A stretch of 64,000 bases of DNA from DATNBU01 sp964476185 (GTDB taxonomy: Bacteria > Desulfobacterota > Binatia > UBA1149 > CAITLU01). The stretch is taken from the NCBI GenBank assembly GCA_964476185.1, contig CAYYZO010000005.1, forward strand, positions 1 through 64,000. The letters run 5' to 3'. This document shows positions 35,276-44,018 of this stretch, in pieces. The notes beneath the pieces were generated by a model. That model saw only the letters and a program-made list of their open reading frames with translations. It did no database searches and was not told the origin of the DNA. How positions within the stretch are numbered: position 1 is the stretch's first letter; each line of letters begins with the position of its first letter. Made by a program: the position numbers and the translations under genes.

Positions 35276-35353
35276 GGAACGACGATCACCCCGGACCACG
35301 CGCGGACCGGGTGCCGGAGAAGCAACCCACCGCGTCGCTCTGCATGCAGCGCG

Positions 35354-35387
35354 AAAAAAGGGCCGGGCCTCTTTCGAGGCCCGGCCC
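35354..35387 (-). terminator. intrinsic terminator of the TetR operon
   Basis: On the minus strand a perfect 12-bp stem (GGGCCGGGCCTC paired with GAGGCCCGGCCC, loop GAAA) is followed directly by six T residues at 35359-35354. This is a textbook rho-independent terminator, 130 bases beyond the stop of the 50-residue membrane peptide gene. Confidence 0.8.
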
Positions 35388-35518
35388 GACGCGATGACCG
35401 GAGCAGGTCGACGATACGCCCCCGTATCGACGAGCCCCGGCCGTTCGCGCACCGCCGGCGTTCCGCTCCTTTCCGCGCGAAACGCCGCTTTCCCCCGTCG
35501 GTTCTCCCCCCGGATCCC

Positions 35519-35671
35519 CTACAACGTCCCGCTCGCCACGTAGCGGATCGCGATCATCGCCAGGATCGTGGCTGCCGGGACTCCGGCGAGCAGCGTCGCG
35601 GCCGAGGACAGCATCTCGGCGAACGGGACCTCGTCCTGGTCGACGACGTTCCCCGGAAAACGACTGCTCAC
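35519..35671 (-). CDS. 50-residue membrane peptide coupled to TetR
   Basis: A small gene preceded by a near-perfect GAAGGAGG ribosome-binding site, whose GTG start overlaps the tetR stop (GTGA). The product has a polar N terminus (SSRFPGNVVDQDEVPFAEML) and one predicted membrane helix (about residues 23-44, SSAATLLAGVPAATILAMIA). The intrinsic terminator at 35354-35387 lies downstream. No family is recognised. The strong ribosome-binding site, coupling and terminator all argue it is a real gene; it may be a small membrane sensor or effector regulated by the TetR protein. Confidence 0.65.
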   Translation of the reverse strand: MSSRFPGNVVDQDEVPFAEMLSSAATLLAGVPAATILAMIAIRYVASGTL

Positions 35672-36489
35672 AACGCAACCTCCTTCGTATCGATCGCCGC
35701 TGGCGAAACGCTTCGCGACGGCTTGCGCATCGTCGGCATGGAGGACCTCTCCGGCCGCTTCGGTGGCATCGCGATCCCCTCGAAGCAGAACGCGACGACC
35801 TGCTCCGACCAGTCCTCGATCCAGCCCGGACGCTCGTCGCCGCTCCCGAGCAGGCGCGCGGCCAGCGTGCGCGACTCGAGCCAGCACGACGACGCGCCGA
35901 GGATCTGGAAGAACGTGGTCTCGAACGGCGCCGGCCTGACGGCTCCTTCGTCGACCGCCCGGCGATAAACGCGTTCGATCGTCTCGAGGACCGGCTTCAG
36001 GTGCTTCGACGCGAGCCACTCGTCCTGGCCGGCGGCGATGCCGCCCTCGTCGCGCAGCAACCGGCACGCCGCGCGGTTCCCGGCGAGGAACACGACGAGA
36101 CGACGAATCATGAGACGCAACGCTTCGCGGCCGTCGAGATCGCGGCCGTCGACCGCCGCGCCTTCGACCGCCGCGGCCCAGTTCGCGCAGAAGACCGCGA
36201 CGGCCTCGCGCCACAGGTTCGCTTTCGAGCCGAAGTGGTACAGCACGAGCGGCGCCGTCACGCCGACCCGGCGCGCGATGGCCGCGAGCGAGGCCTCCTG
36301 GAAGCCCTTGCCGGCGAACTCCTCGAGCGCGGCCTCGAGGATCCGGTCGCGAACCCCGTGCCGGGCGCCCCCGGGCGGCCTCGAAGGCTGCGGGGAACTG
36401 CCGGCAAGCGCGCGTTCGACGACGGGGACGGACTCCATGCCGAGAATCGAGCAACGCTCGTGCCAGACACTTCTTTCAAGAATTTCCAT
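35668..36489 (-). CDS. TetR/AcrR family transcriptional regulator
   Basis: A 273-residue repressor. The helix-turn-helix begins RDRILEAALEEFAGKGF and continues QEASLAAIARRVGVTAPLVLYHFGSKANLW; the remainder is the helical ligand-binding domain (RLMIRRLVVFLAGNRAACR). There are about 40 residues of N-terminal extension before the HTH, and M18 at 36438 is an alternative start. The ligand is unknown. A palindromic operator candidate lies 51 bases upstream at 36540-36555, implying autoregulation and perhaps control of the downstream small gene. Confidence 0.9.
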   Translation of the reverse strand: MEILERSVWHERCSILGMESVPVVERALAGSSPQPSRPPGGARHGVRDRILEAALEEFAGKGFQEASLAAIARRVGVTAPLVLYHFGSKANLWREAVAVFCANWAAAVEGAAVDGRDLDGREALRLMIRRLVVFLAGNRAACRLLRDEGGIAAGQDEWLASKHLKPVLETIERVYRRAVDEGAVRPAPFETTFFQILGASSCWLESRTLAARLLGSGDERPGWIEDWSEQVVAFCFEGIAMPPKRPERSSMPTMRKPSRSVSPAAIDTKEVAL

Positions 36490-36539
36490 GCGTTAGCCTG
36501 ATCCGGCGGTGCCCGCGACCGCGGCAGATCACCGATCCG

Positions 36540-36555
36540 GTGGTCAAATGACCAC
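36540..36555. promoter_or_regulatory. 16-bp palindromic operator candidate for the TetR regulator
   Basis: GTGGTCA-AA-TGACCAC is a perfect 7-bp dyad, AT-poor arms but clearly palindromic, 51 bases upstream of the tetR start and 210 upstream of the NtrC-type regulator. Its form (TGGTCA-N2-TGACCA) is typical of operators bound by TetR or GntR dimers. Confidence 0.55.
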
Positions 36556-36764
36556 TTCCGCGCGAAAACTCGCCGGGCAGGCGCATCCCGGCGACGGGCC
36601 TCCCGGCGATTCCCGTCGAAGCGCCGGGGAATCGACAGCGAGGGCTCGAGCGGATCGGTCGCGGACGACGGCGAGGGAATGGACGTGGCCGCAGGCGGCC
36701 CCGGCCCGCGAGGCCGGACGACGGGTGGTCGTCCGGGCCGGGGGCGGCAGGCAGGAAGAACGAC

Positions 36765-38204
36765 ATGGCCGACATCGTACTGGTCGAAGACGAGGACGTG
36801 CTCAGACGCTACCTGGCCGGCACGCTGGAGCGGCTCGGGCACACCGTGCGCGCGGCCGAAACGGCCGAGGACGGGCTGCGCTTCATCGAGGAAGGAGAGC
36901 CGGACATCGTCCTCAGCGACTACCGGCTGCCGGGCATGACCGGCTACGAGCTGTTGCGCGCCGTCAAGGAAGCGTCACCCGGCGTCCCGTTCGTGCTGCT
37001 GACCGCGCACGGCACCGTCGAGGACGCAGTCGCCGCGATGCGGGCGGGCGCGAGCGACTACCTGACCAAGCCGGTGAACCTGCAGGAGCTCGGCGTCGTC
37101 CTCGACCGCTGCGTCGCGAGCAAGGGGCTGCGCAACGAGCTCGACTATTATCGTCGTCGCGACCTCGCGCCCGGCGCCGCGCCCGGCGACGACGCCGGCG
37201 GCGGCCTCGGACTCGTCGGGGAGTCGGAACAGATCCGCGCGCTTCGAGAGCTCGTGCTGCGGCTGGCGTCCCACGAGAAGCGCGGCGGCGGCGGGCCGAC
37301 CGTGCTGATCACCGGCGAGACCGGCACCGGCAAGGGGCTGGTCGCGCGCGCGCTGCACCGCGCGGCGCCGCGCCACGACGCGCCGTTCATCGAGGTGAAC
37401 TGCGCGGCGCTGCCCGACCACCTGCTCGAAGCCGAGTTGATGGGCTACGAACGCGGCGCCTTCACCGGCGCCGTGCGCTCGAAACCGGGTCTGTTCGAAG
37501 CCGCCGAGGGCGGCACGATCTTCCTCGACGAGATCGGCCGCATGAGCCTCGACCTCCAGGCCAAGCTGTTGAAAGTCATCGACGAGCGGACGCTGCGCCG
37601 GCTTGGAAGCACGCGCGACCGCCTGCTGCGCTGCTCGGTGATCACGGCGACCCACCTCGACCTCGAAGCCTCGGCGCGGGGCGGCGCGTTCCTGCCCGAC
37701 CTGTACCACCGCATCAACGTGTTCCGCATCCAGTCGCTTCCGCTTCGGGAGCGTCGCGAGGACATCCTGCTTCTCGCGAACCACTACCTCGCGCGCCACG
37801 CGGCCGAGTACGGGGTCGCCACGCCGGAGCTGACGGATCGCGCGAAGAAGGCGCTGCTCGAGTACGCGTGGCCCGGCAACGTGCGCGAACTCGCACACGC
37901 GATGGAGCGCGCGGTGGTGCTCTGCCGGGGCGACGCGATCGACACGGCCGACCTCAGCCTGCTCGCCTTCGACGACGCCGGGGCGCCGGCCGGCGCGGCC
38001 GCCTCGACGGCGACTGGCATCCGCTGCCTCGCGGACTTCCGGCTCGATTTCTCCGAAGGCCCGATCTCGCTGGAAGAGATCGAGCAGTCGGCGCTCCGGC
38101 AGGCGTTCGAGCACGCGGAGGGCAACCGCACCGTCGCGGCGCGGCTGCTCGACCTGTCGAAGGACACGCTGCGCTATCGGCTCGAGAAGTTCCAGATCGG
38201 CTGA
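36765..38204 (+). CDS. NtrC-family sigma-54-dependent response regulator
   Basis: A 479-residue activator with all three expected domains. The receiver (about residues 1-120) has the acidic pair in VEDEDV and the phosphorylatable D52 in IVLSDYRLPG. The AAA+ domain carries Walker A GETGTGKG, the sigma-54 contact GAFTGA and Walker B TIFLDEIG. A Fis-type HTH at the end includes EGNRTVAARLLDLSKDTLRYRLEKF. It should open sigma-54 promoters once phosphorylated. Its histidine kinase is not adjacent; the nearest kinase in the window is at 43984-46494. Confidence 0.93.
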   Translation: MADIVLVEDEDVLRRYLAGTLERLGHTVRAAETAEDGLRFIEEGEPDIVLSDYRLPGMTGYELLRAVKEASPGVPFVLLTAHGTVEDAVAAMRAGASDYLTKPVNLQELGVVLDRCVASKGLRNELDYYRRRDLAPGAAPGDDAGGGLGLVGESEQIRALRELVLRLASHEKRGGGGPTVLITGETGTGKGLVARALHRAAPRHDAPFIEVNCAALPDHLLEAELMGYERGAFTGAVRSKPGLFEAAEGGTIFLDEIGRMSLDLQAKLLKVIDERTLRRLGSTRDRLLRCSVITATHLDLEASARGGAFLPDLYHRINVFRIQSLPLRERREDILLLANHYLARHAAEYGVATPELTDRAKKALLEYAWPGNVRELAHAMERAVVLCRGDAIDTADLSLLAFDDAGAPAGAAASTATGIRCLADFRLDFSEGPISLEEIEQSALRQAFEHAEGNRTVAARLLDLSKDTLRYRLEKFQIG

Positions 38205-38228
38205 GAGGCCGCCGGAACGCCCGCGCGC

Positions 38229-39113
38229 TCAGCTTCGCACGCAGTAGAGCAGCTGACGGTAGGGCCGCCGCAGCGGCACCGACAGCAGGTCCACGACCTC
38301 GGCGCCGGCCAGCACGAAACGGCTCGCCGGTTCGCTGAGCCAGCGGCCGAGGTGCGCGCGGTGCGTCGCCATGTGCTCGATCCGGAATCCCCGGCGGTCG
38401 AGCAGCGTCGCGAGGGTGCGCGCCGTGAAGTAGTGGTTGTGGCGCTTGTCGTAGAGCAGCTCGAGCGGCGCGCGCAACCGGCCCAGCGAGAGCCTCCACG
38501 CCAGGTCCGCGACCACGTTGAACAGGCTCGCGGCGTCGATGGTGAACACGACGAGAACGCCGTCCGGCGCGAGCAGGTCGCGGGCCCGGTCGAGCACCGC
38601 CGCCGGATCGCTCGTGTGCTCGAGCACGTCCCACATCGTGATCGCGTCGAACGCGCGCCCCTGGAAGTCGATGCGTTCGAAATCGCCCACGAGCACCTCG
38701 GCCCCGCTGCGCGCGGCCGCGCGCGCGGCGAGTTCGGGGGACAACTCGACGCCGACCGCGTCCCAGCCGTTGCGTCGCGCCCGTTCGAGGAAGCCGCCCG
38801 AGCCGGCGCCGACGTCCAGCAGCGAGCCCGCCTCCTCGACGTGCATGGTCGCGCGGCGGCGCCCGAGCCGGACCAGCGCCTCGCGGAAGATCGCGACCTC
38901 CGGCCCCTCGCGGACCTCCGCGAAATAGTCGCCCTCGATGTAGCCGGGGTCGCGGTAGTAGCCTTCCATCTCCGCGGCCGTCGGCAACGGATCGCGCTGC
39001 AGGGCGCCGCAACCGTCGCAGCGGACGACGTCGAACGGCTTCAGGCGATAGACCGCCCGGCGCGGCGCGGCGCCGCCGCAGACCGGGCACGCGCCCGCGG
39101 CGTCAGTCGTCAT
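38229..39113 (-). CDS. class I methyltransferase with N-terminal zinc ribbon
   Basis: A 294-residue SAM-dependent methyltransferase of the Methyltransf_23 type. A zinc ribbon is formed by CPVCGG (residues 9-14) and CDGCGALQRD. Motif I is LLDVGAGSGGFL, then VGVELSPELAAR, and the post-I acidic loop WDVLEHTSDPAAVL. Such enzymes are common in glycan and lipid clusters. The start overlaps the DUF2304 gene by 11 bases; with the GT2 gene they form a three-gene operon. Confidence 0.88.
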   Translation of the reverse strand: MTTDAAGACPVCGGAAPRRAVYRLKPFDVVRCDGCGALQRDPLPTAAEMEGYYRDPGYIEGDYFAEVREGPEVAIFREALVRLGRRRATMHVEEAGSLLDVGAGSGGFLERARRNGWDAVGVELSPELAARAAARSGAEVLVGDFERIDFQGRAFDAITMWDVLEHTSDPAAVLDRARDLLAPDGVLVVFTIDAASLFNVVADLAWRLSLGRLRAPLELLYDKRHNHYFTARTLATLLDRRGFRIEHMATHRAHLGRWLSEPASRFVLAGAEVVDLLSVPLRRPYRQLLYCVRS

Positions 39114-39492
39114 CGTCGCCGAGTCGGGCGCGCAGCATCGCGATCTCCTGCGCGAGTCGCGCGACCTGGCGTCCCAGCCGGGTCAGCACGACCGCGTAGG
39201 TCAGCGAGATCGCGAGCAGGAACAGCAACGCGAAGAAGAACACCGTCGAGCTCGGCGTCCACGCGCCGATCAACCGCGTCATCGCGTGCAGGAGGTCGAG
39301 GTGGACGGCCAGCACGAGCACGACGGCCGCGCAGGTCAGCCAGATCGGCGTCAGGCTTTCGGAAAGCCGCCGCCGCCGCACGGCCTCGAACACGCCGAAG
39401 AACAGCGCGAGGCCGACGACCAGCGCGACGATGCGCACCGCCGTCGTGTCGGCGTCGGCGAGCAGCAGTGCGCGGAGCTGCTCCTCGGTCAT
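39103..39492 (-). CDS. DUF2304 membrane protein
   Basis: A 129-residue protein with three predicted helices (VRIVALVVGLALFFGVFEAV, PIWLTCAAVVLVLAVHL, STVFFFALLFLLAISLTYAVVL) and a C-terminal coiled-coil tail (LTRLGRQVARLAQEIAMLRAR). This architecture is DUF2304, almost always found beside a DPM1-type GT2, as here. It probably anchors or assists that glycosyltransferase. Its stop overlaps the methyltransferase start, and its start overlaps the GT2 stop. Confidence 0.85.
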   Translation of the reverse strand: MTEEQLRALLLADADTTAVRIVALVVGLALFFGVFEAVRRRRLSESLTPIWLTCAAVVLVLAVHLDLLHAMTRLIGAWTPSSTVFFFALLFLLAISLTYAVVLTRLGRQVARLAQEIAMLRARLGDDDD

Positions 39493-40229
39493 GCCGCCTC
39501 CGGGCGCGCCGCCGGCTTGCGGGGACGCGGCGCGACGGGGCGCAGCGCGTTCATGATCACGCAGAGGGTCATCTTGTAGACGTAGTAGAGCACGCGCGGG
39601 CCGGAGTGCATCGACGGCGAACCGCTCTCCACGCGCATGTGCACCGGCACGTCCACGATCCGGAAGCCGCTGCGGGCGGCGAGCACGAGGATGTCCGCGT
39701 CCGGGTAATCGAGCGGGAAGACCTCGGTGGAGTAGAGCTCGAGCACGTCCCGTCCGAGCGCCTGCAGGCCGGAGGTCGGGTCGGCCAGCTCGACGCCGCT
39801 CAAGGCGCGGACGAGGAAGCGGAACCAGGAGCTGCCGAGACGGCGCAGCGCGGGCATCGGGTAGGTGGACCCCGCGTGAAAGCGGCTGCCGACGACGAGG
39901 TCGGCGCGCCCCTCGAGGATCGGCGCCGCGAGCGCGGCGACGTCGTCGGGATCGTGCTGGCCGTCCGCGTCGAGCTGCACGGCCAGGTCGTAGCCGCCTC
40001 GCAACGCATACAGGTAGCCGGTCTGCAGCGCGGCGCCGTATCGGATGTTGAACGGGTGCGAGACCACCCTCGCGCCTGCGGCGCGCGCGAGATCCGCGGT
40101 GCCGTCGGTCGAGCCGTCGTCGACCACGAGCACGTCGAAGTCCGGCGCCGAGGCGCGACAGCTCGCCACGACGTCCGCGATCGATCGGGCCTCGTTCCAG
40201 GCCGGCAGGATCAGGAGCTTCCGGGGCAT
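39489..40229 (-). CDS. DPM1-like GT2 glycosyltransferase
   Basis: A 246-residue family 2 transferase resembling dolichol- or polyprenyl-phosphate mannose synthases. VLVVDDGSTDGTADLARAAG is the nucleotide-sugar site, QLDADGQHDPDDV carries the DxD-type metal motif, and GSRFHAGSTYPMPALRRLG follows. It has no C-terminal membrane segments, so DUF2304 may supply them. It is likely to make a polyprenyl-phosphate sugar for surface-glycan assembly. Confidence 0.88.
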   Translation of the reverse strand: MPRKLLILPAWNEARSIADVVASCRASAPDFDVLVVDDGSTDGTADLARAAGARVVSHPFNIRYGAALQTGYLYALRGGYDLAVQLDADGQHDPDDVAALAAPILEGRADLVVGSRFHAGSTYPMPALRRLGSSWFRFLVRALSGVELADPTSGLQALGRDVLELYSTEVFPLDYPDADILVLAARSGFRIVDVPVHMRVESGSPSMHSGPRVLYYVYKMTLCVIMNALRPVAPRPRKPAARPEAA

Positions 40230-40387
40230 CCGCGCGAAGATACCATCAGGCCCGAGCCTTTTCCCAACGTCGCCGCGATGCGTGTCGCCGCTTCGCCGTT
40301 CCGCGCGAACCGTCTCGTGCCCCGGTTGGCCGGTTGCCGCGCGCCGGACCGGCCACCGGGCGAATCGCGCGCCGCGGGCCGCGCACG

Positions 40388-40393
40388 TATACT
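40388..40393 (+). promoter_or_regulatory. TATACT -10 hexamer directly upstream of the ATG
   Basis: TATACT (5 of 6 to consensus) ends six bases before the ATG at 40400. Transcription would begin at about the A of ATG, giving a leaderless message. The -35 region is GC-rich with no clear match. Confidence 0.35.
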
Positions 40394-40399
40394 CCGGCG

Positions 40400-41860
40400 A
40401 TGCCCGCCGCTCCCCGGTCCCGCAAGGCGAAGCTCGCCGTGCTCGCCTGCCTGGCCGCGACGGCGGCCTTCGCCGCCGCGTGCCGTGGCGGCGACCGGCC
40501 GCGCAACGTCGTCCTGGTCTCGGTCGACACGCTTCGAGCCGACCGCCTGGGAGCCTACGGCGCCCCGCGAAGGACCACCCCGCACCTCGATCGCTGGTTC
40601 GACCCGCAGCACGCGCGCGTCTACCGGCGCTCGTGGTCGACGGAAGCCTCCACCACGCCGAGCATCCTCAGCATGCTGACAGGGCTGCTGCCGCAGCAGC
40701 ACCGCGTGCGCATGCTCGTGCAACTCGTGCCGCCCGAACTCGAGTTGCTGCCGGAAATGCTGCCGGAGGAATGGCAGACGGCCGGGTTCGTCTCGAACAT
40801 GATGCTGACCACCGAAGCCAGCGGGCTCGGCGCGCACTTCGACCACTACGACGACTTCGTCGACGAGCGGGAGCGCCACCGCGGCGACACGTTCGAGCGC
40901 AACGCCGCGCGCACGACCGACGCCGTGCTCGACTGGCTCGCGGCCGGCGCGAAGGCCGCCGCGTCGCCGCCGCAAGGATCGACCGCGGCGCGCGACCCCG
41001 AGCGGCCCCTGTTCCTGTGGGTCCACTACATGGACCCGCACGGACCGTACCACGCGCCCGACGACTGGAAGCGCACGTTCACGCACCCCTCCCCGCTGCC
41101 GATCGACGTCTCGCGGATCCTCGAGTACCAGCGCGAGCCCGGCGTCACCGACGGCCTCGCGTACGTGGACGCCTACGACGAGGAAGTCGCCTACACCGAT
41201 TCCGAGATCGGCCGCCTGCTCGAGGGGCTCGACCGGGTGCTCGACCTCGACGAGACGCTCGTCGTCTTCACGGCCGACCACGGCGAGGCCCTCCTCGAGC
41301 ACGAGTTCTGGTTCCGCCACGCCGTGCAGGTCTACGAGGAGATGGTCCGCGTGCCGCTGATGCTGCGCGGCCCCGGCGTGGTTCCAGGGGCGAGCGAACT
41401 CGTGACGAGCGGCACCGACGTCGCTCCGACCGTGCTCGCCGCGCTCGGCCTGCCCGCACGCGCGGCGGCTCCGGCCGTCGACCTTCGCAGCGGCAAGGGC
41501 CTTTCCGCGGACCGCATCGTCTACACCGAAGCCTCGCTGAGTTCCCGGGACGGCGGCGACCAGTGGCGCGCCGCGATCCAGGGGACCTCGAAGTGGGTGA
41601 TCGGCGTTCGCAAGGGCGACTGCGAATCGAAGACGCGGCGCTACGACCTCGCGAAGGATCCGCTCGAACTCACGATCAAGAAATGGAGCGGCGACGGCGA
41701 TGCGCCGCAGTCGCTGCTGCGCCTGTGCCGCGAGGATCCGGACCCCGCCGGCATCCCGCAGCACTGGGCGTTCGGCAAGAGCCTGGCCGGACCGAAGGCG
41801 CCGCCGATGAGCGGCGAGGACCAGCTGAGGAGCCTGAAGGCACTCGGCTACGCGGAGTGA
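40400..41860 (+). CDS. sulfatase-like lipoprotein with Thr nucleophile
   Basis: A 486-residue alkaline-phosphatase-superfamily enzyme. The signal peptide ends at a likely lipidated C28 (AAFAAACRGG). VVLVSVDTLRADRLGAYG and FTADHGEALLEHEFW supply the metal ligands. Where true sulfatases have Cys/Ser-x-Pro-Ser-Arg this protein has TTPSI (T85), so formylglycine cannot form. Thr at this site is typical of phosphotransferases and phosphodiesterases such as LtaS-like or phosphoethanolamine-type enzymes, so a phosphate substrate is likely. The YfhO-like gene follows after ten bases. Confidence 0.82.
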   Translation: MPAAPRSRKAKLAVLACLAATAAFAAACRGGDRPRNVVLVSVDTLRADRLGAYGAPRRTTPHLDRWFDPQHARVYRRSWSTEASTTPSILSMLTGLLPQQHRVRMLVQLVPPELELLPEMLPEEWQTAGFVSNMMLTTEASGLGAHFDHYDDFVDERERHRGDTFERNAARTTDAVLDWLAAGAKAAASPPQGSTAARDPERPLFLWVHYMDPHGPYHAPDDWKRTFTHPSPLPIDVSRILEYQREPGVTDGLAYVDAYDEEVAYTDSEIGRLLEGLDRVLDLDETLVVFTADHGEALLEHEFWFRHAVQVYEEMVRVPLMLRGPGVVPGASELVTSGTDVAPTVLAALGLPARAAAPAVDLRSGKGLSADRIVYTEASLSSRDGGDQWRAAIQGTSKWVIGVRKGDCESKTRRYDLAKDPLELTIKKWSGDGDAPQSLLRLCREDPDPAGIPQHWAFGKSLAGPKAPPMSGEDQLRSLKALGYAE

Positions 41861-41870
41861 CGCGCGCGCG

Positions 41871-44018
41871 ATGATCGAGCGCCCCCTCTCCCGGTTCGCG
41901 CCGGTCGCGGTAGCAGTCGCGGGCCTCGTCGCGGCGATCCTGTGGGTGCACGCGCCGTCCCTCCTCGGCCCCCGGCGCCTGACCGCGCACCACGACAACC
42001 TCGACGGCGCGGCGCCTCTTCGCCTCGAGGCCGCGCGACAGTGGAAGAGCGGACGGCTCCCGCTCTGGAATCCGTACAAGCGCGCCGGCATGCCGCTGCT
42101 CGCCGACACCACGGCCGGCGCGATCTATCCCGGCAACGCGCCGTTCCTGTTCGTGCAGGAGGGCGACAGCGCGGGAACAGGACCGACGGCCTTCCGTGCG
42201 ATGGACGCGGTCGCCGCGCTGCACGCGGTGCTCGCCGGCCTGTTCACGTTCGCGTTCCTGCGCGCGCTCGGCGCGGGAGCCGCCGCCGCCGCGCTGGGCG
42301 GGCTCGTCTACGCGTGCAGCGGCGCGATGACCTGGTTCGCCGCGTGGTACATCCAGATCCAGAACTCGATCGCGTGGCTGCCGCTGATCCTGCTCGCGGT
42401 GCATCGCGCCGCGACTTCCGACGGCCGCTCGACCGGATGGATCGCGACCGGCGGCGCGGCGGTCGCGCTGCAGTTCTTCGCCGGGTTCCCCGAGACCAGC
42501 TTCTACAGCGGCGTGATCGCGATCGCGTACGCGCTGTCGCTCGTCCGCCGCGAGCAGCCGTGGCGGCCGCTGCTCGGCGTCGCGGGCATCTACCTCGCGG
42601 GGCTCTCGCTGGCTGCCGTGCAACTCGTTCCGTCCATCGAGCTGCAGTCGCTCTCGCGGCGGCCGGCCGGGCTTCCGCTCGAGGTCTTCCAGTCGCTGCC
42701 GGCGTCGGCGTCGATGGTCCTGTCGTGGTTCGCGGCGCCGGCGGACTCCGGTTTCGCGTTCCCGCCGGCGGCCGCGTACCACTTCGGCGCGGCCGCGGTC
42801 GTCGCGGCCGCGGCCGGCCTCGTCGCGCGAGCGCGCGCGAACGTGTTCTTCGCCGCGCTGCTGGCCGTCGGCTACCTGCTCGCGGTGGGCTCCGCGACGC
42901 CCGTGAACGGCTGGCTGCACGCGCTGCCGGGCTTCGGCGCGTTCCGGCATCCGTTCAAGCACTTGTTCGAGCTCTCGTTCGCGATGGCCGTGCTCGCCGG
43001 GCTCGGGGCCGACCGGTTGCTGCGCCGGCGTGCGGACGCGCGCTGGCCGCTCGTGGTGGTGGCGCTCGCGATCGCGGCGACGGCGACGAGCCTGCGCTCG
43101 AGCCACGCGGTGCTCGCCGCGGCCAACCCGCCGCAGGTCGACACGTCGGGCGCGCGCCCGGGAATCGCGGACCGCGTCGAGCCCGGCTGGCGCGTGCTCA
43201 CGCCGCGCCAGTGGTTCCAGAAGCGCGATCCCGCGTTCCTGCTCGGCGACTACCCGAGCCGCTACCGTGTCCCGGCGCTGCACGGCGCCGGCCCGTACCT
43301 GTGGGCCCCGCTCGCCCAGGCGACCGGCATGATCGAGGAGGAAACCACGTTCCGGCGCGGCCTGTTCGGCGCGAGCGACCGCACGCTCGCGGTGCTCTCC
43401 ACGCGCTACGTCGTGCAGTCGAGGCAGGACGGGGCATTCGTCCCGAAGCTCGATCCCTCGGTATGGCACGAGGTCGCGACCGACGGCGACGCCAGGCTGG
43501 TCGAGCGACGCGACGCCCTGTCGCGCGTCCGCGTCGTCGGCGACGTTCGATGCGCCGCCGCCCCGGACATCGCGGCAGCGCTCCGCCCCGGCCCCGAGGA
43601 TCCGCGCGAGGTCGCGATCGTCGACTGCGAGGAAGCAGGTCCGCCCGCGCGACCGCTTCACGCAGCGGCCTCGGTCCCGGTGTCGATCGTGGACGAAGAC
43701 GCTGGCCGCCTCACGCTGGACACGGCCGTCCCCGAGGACGGCACGGCGTTCGTCGTGCTGTCGCAGGCCGACTTTCCCGGCTGGACGGCCGCATGCGGCG
43801 ACCGGGAGCTGCGCATGCGCCGCGTGGACGGACTCGTGCAGGGTATCGAAGTCCCGGGCGGCACTTCGCGGGTGGACGTCGCCTACCGCCCGCGTTCGTT
43901 CCTGGCGGGCGCGGTGGTCAGCGCAGCCGCGGCGACCCTGCTCGGCCTGCTGCTCCTGCGCCGGGCGCGCCGGCCCGCCGGCGTCAGCCCCTCGCCGCGC
44001 GGGGCAGTCGCACCGTAA
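41871..44018 (+). CDS. YfhO-like polytopic membrane protein
   Basis: A 715-residue protein with about eleven membrane helices and periplasmic loops. DNLDGAAPLRLEAARQWKSG, PLWNPYKRAGMPLLADT and FFAGFPETSFYSGVIAIAYAL are the GT-C-like YfhO pattern. The C-terminal SQADFPGWTAACGD and a final helix match the family. YfhO proteins are thought to glycosylate lipid-linked substrates such as lipoteichoic acids. It is co-transcribed with the sulfatase-like gene. Its last 35 bases overlap the histidine-kinase gene on the opposite strand. Confidence 0.85.
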   Translation: MIERPLSRFAPVAVAVAGLVAAILWVHAPSLLGPRRLTAHHDNLDGAAPLRLEAARQWKSGRLPLWNPYKRAGMPLLADTTAGAIYPGNAPFLFVQEGDSAGTGPTAFRAMDAVAALHAVLAGLFTFAFLRALGAGAAAAALGGLVYACSGAMTWFAAWYIQIQNSIAWLPLILLAVHRAATSDGRSTGWIATGGAAVALQFFAGFPETSFYSGVIAIAYALSLVRREQPWRPLLGVAGIYLAGLSLAAVQLVPSIELQSLSRRPAGLPLEVFQSLPASASMVLSWFAAPADSGFAFPPAAAYHFGAAAVVAAAAGLVARARANVFFAALLAVGYLLAVGSATPVNGWLHALPGFGAFRHPFKHLFELSFAMAVLAGLGADRLLRRRADARWPLVVVALAIAATATSLRSSHAVLAAANPPQVDTSGARPGIADRVEPGWRVLTPRQWFQKRDPAFLLGDYPSRYRVPALHGAGPYLWAPLAQATGMIEEETTFRRGLFGASDRTLAVLSTRYVVQSRQDGAFVPKLDPSVWHEVATDGDARLVERRDALSRVRVVGDVRCAAAPDIAAALRPGPEDPREVAIVDCEEAGPPARPLHAAASVPVSIVDEDAGRLTLDTAVPEDGTAFVVLSQADFPGWTAACGDRELRMRRVDGLVQGIEVPGGTSRVDVAYRPRSFLAGAVVSAAAATLLGLLLLRRARRPAGVSPSPRGAVAP

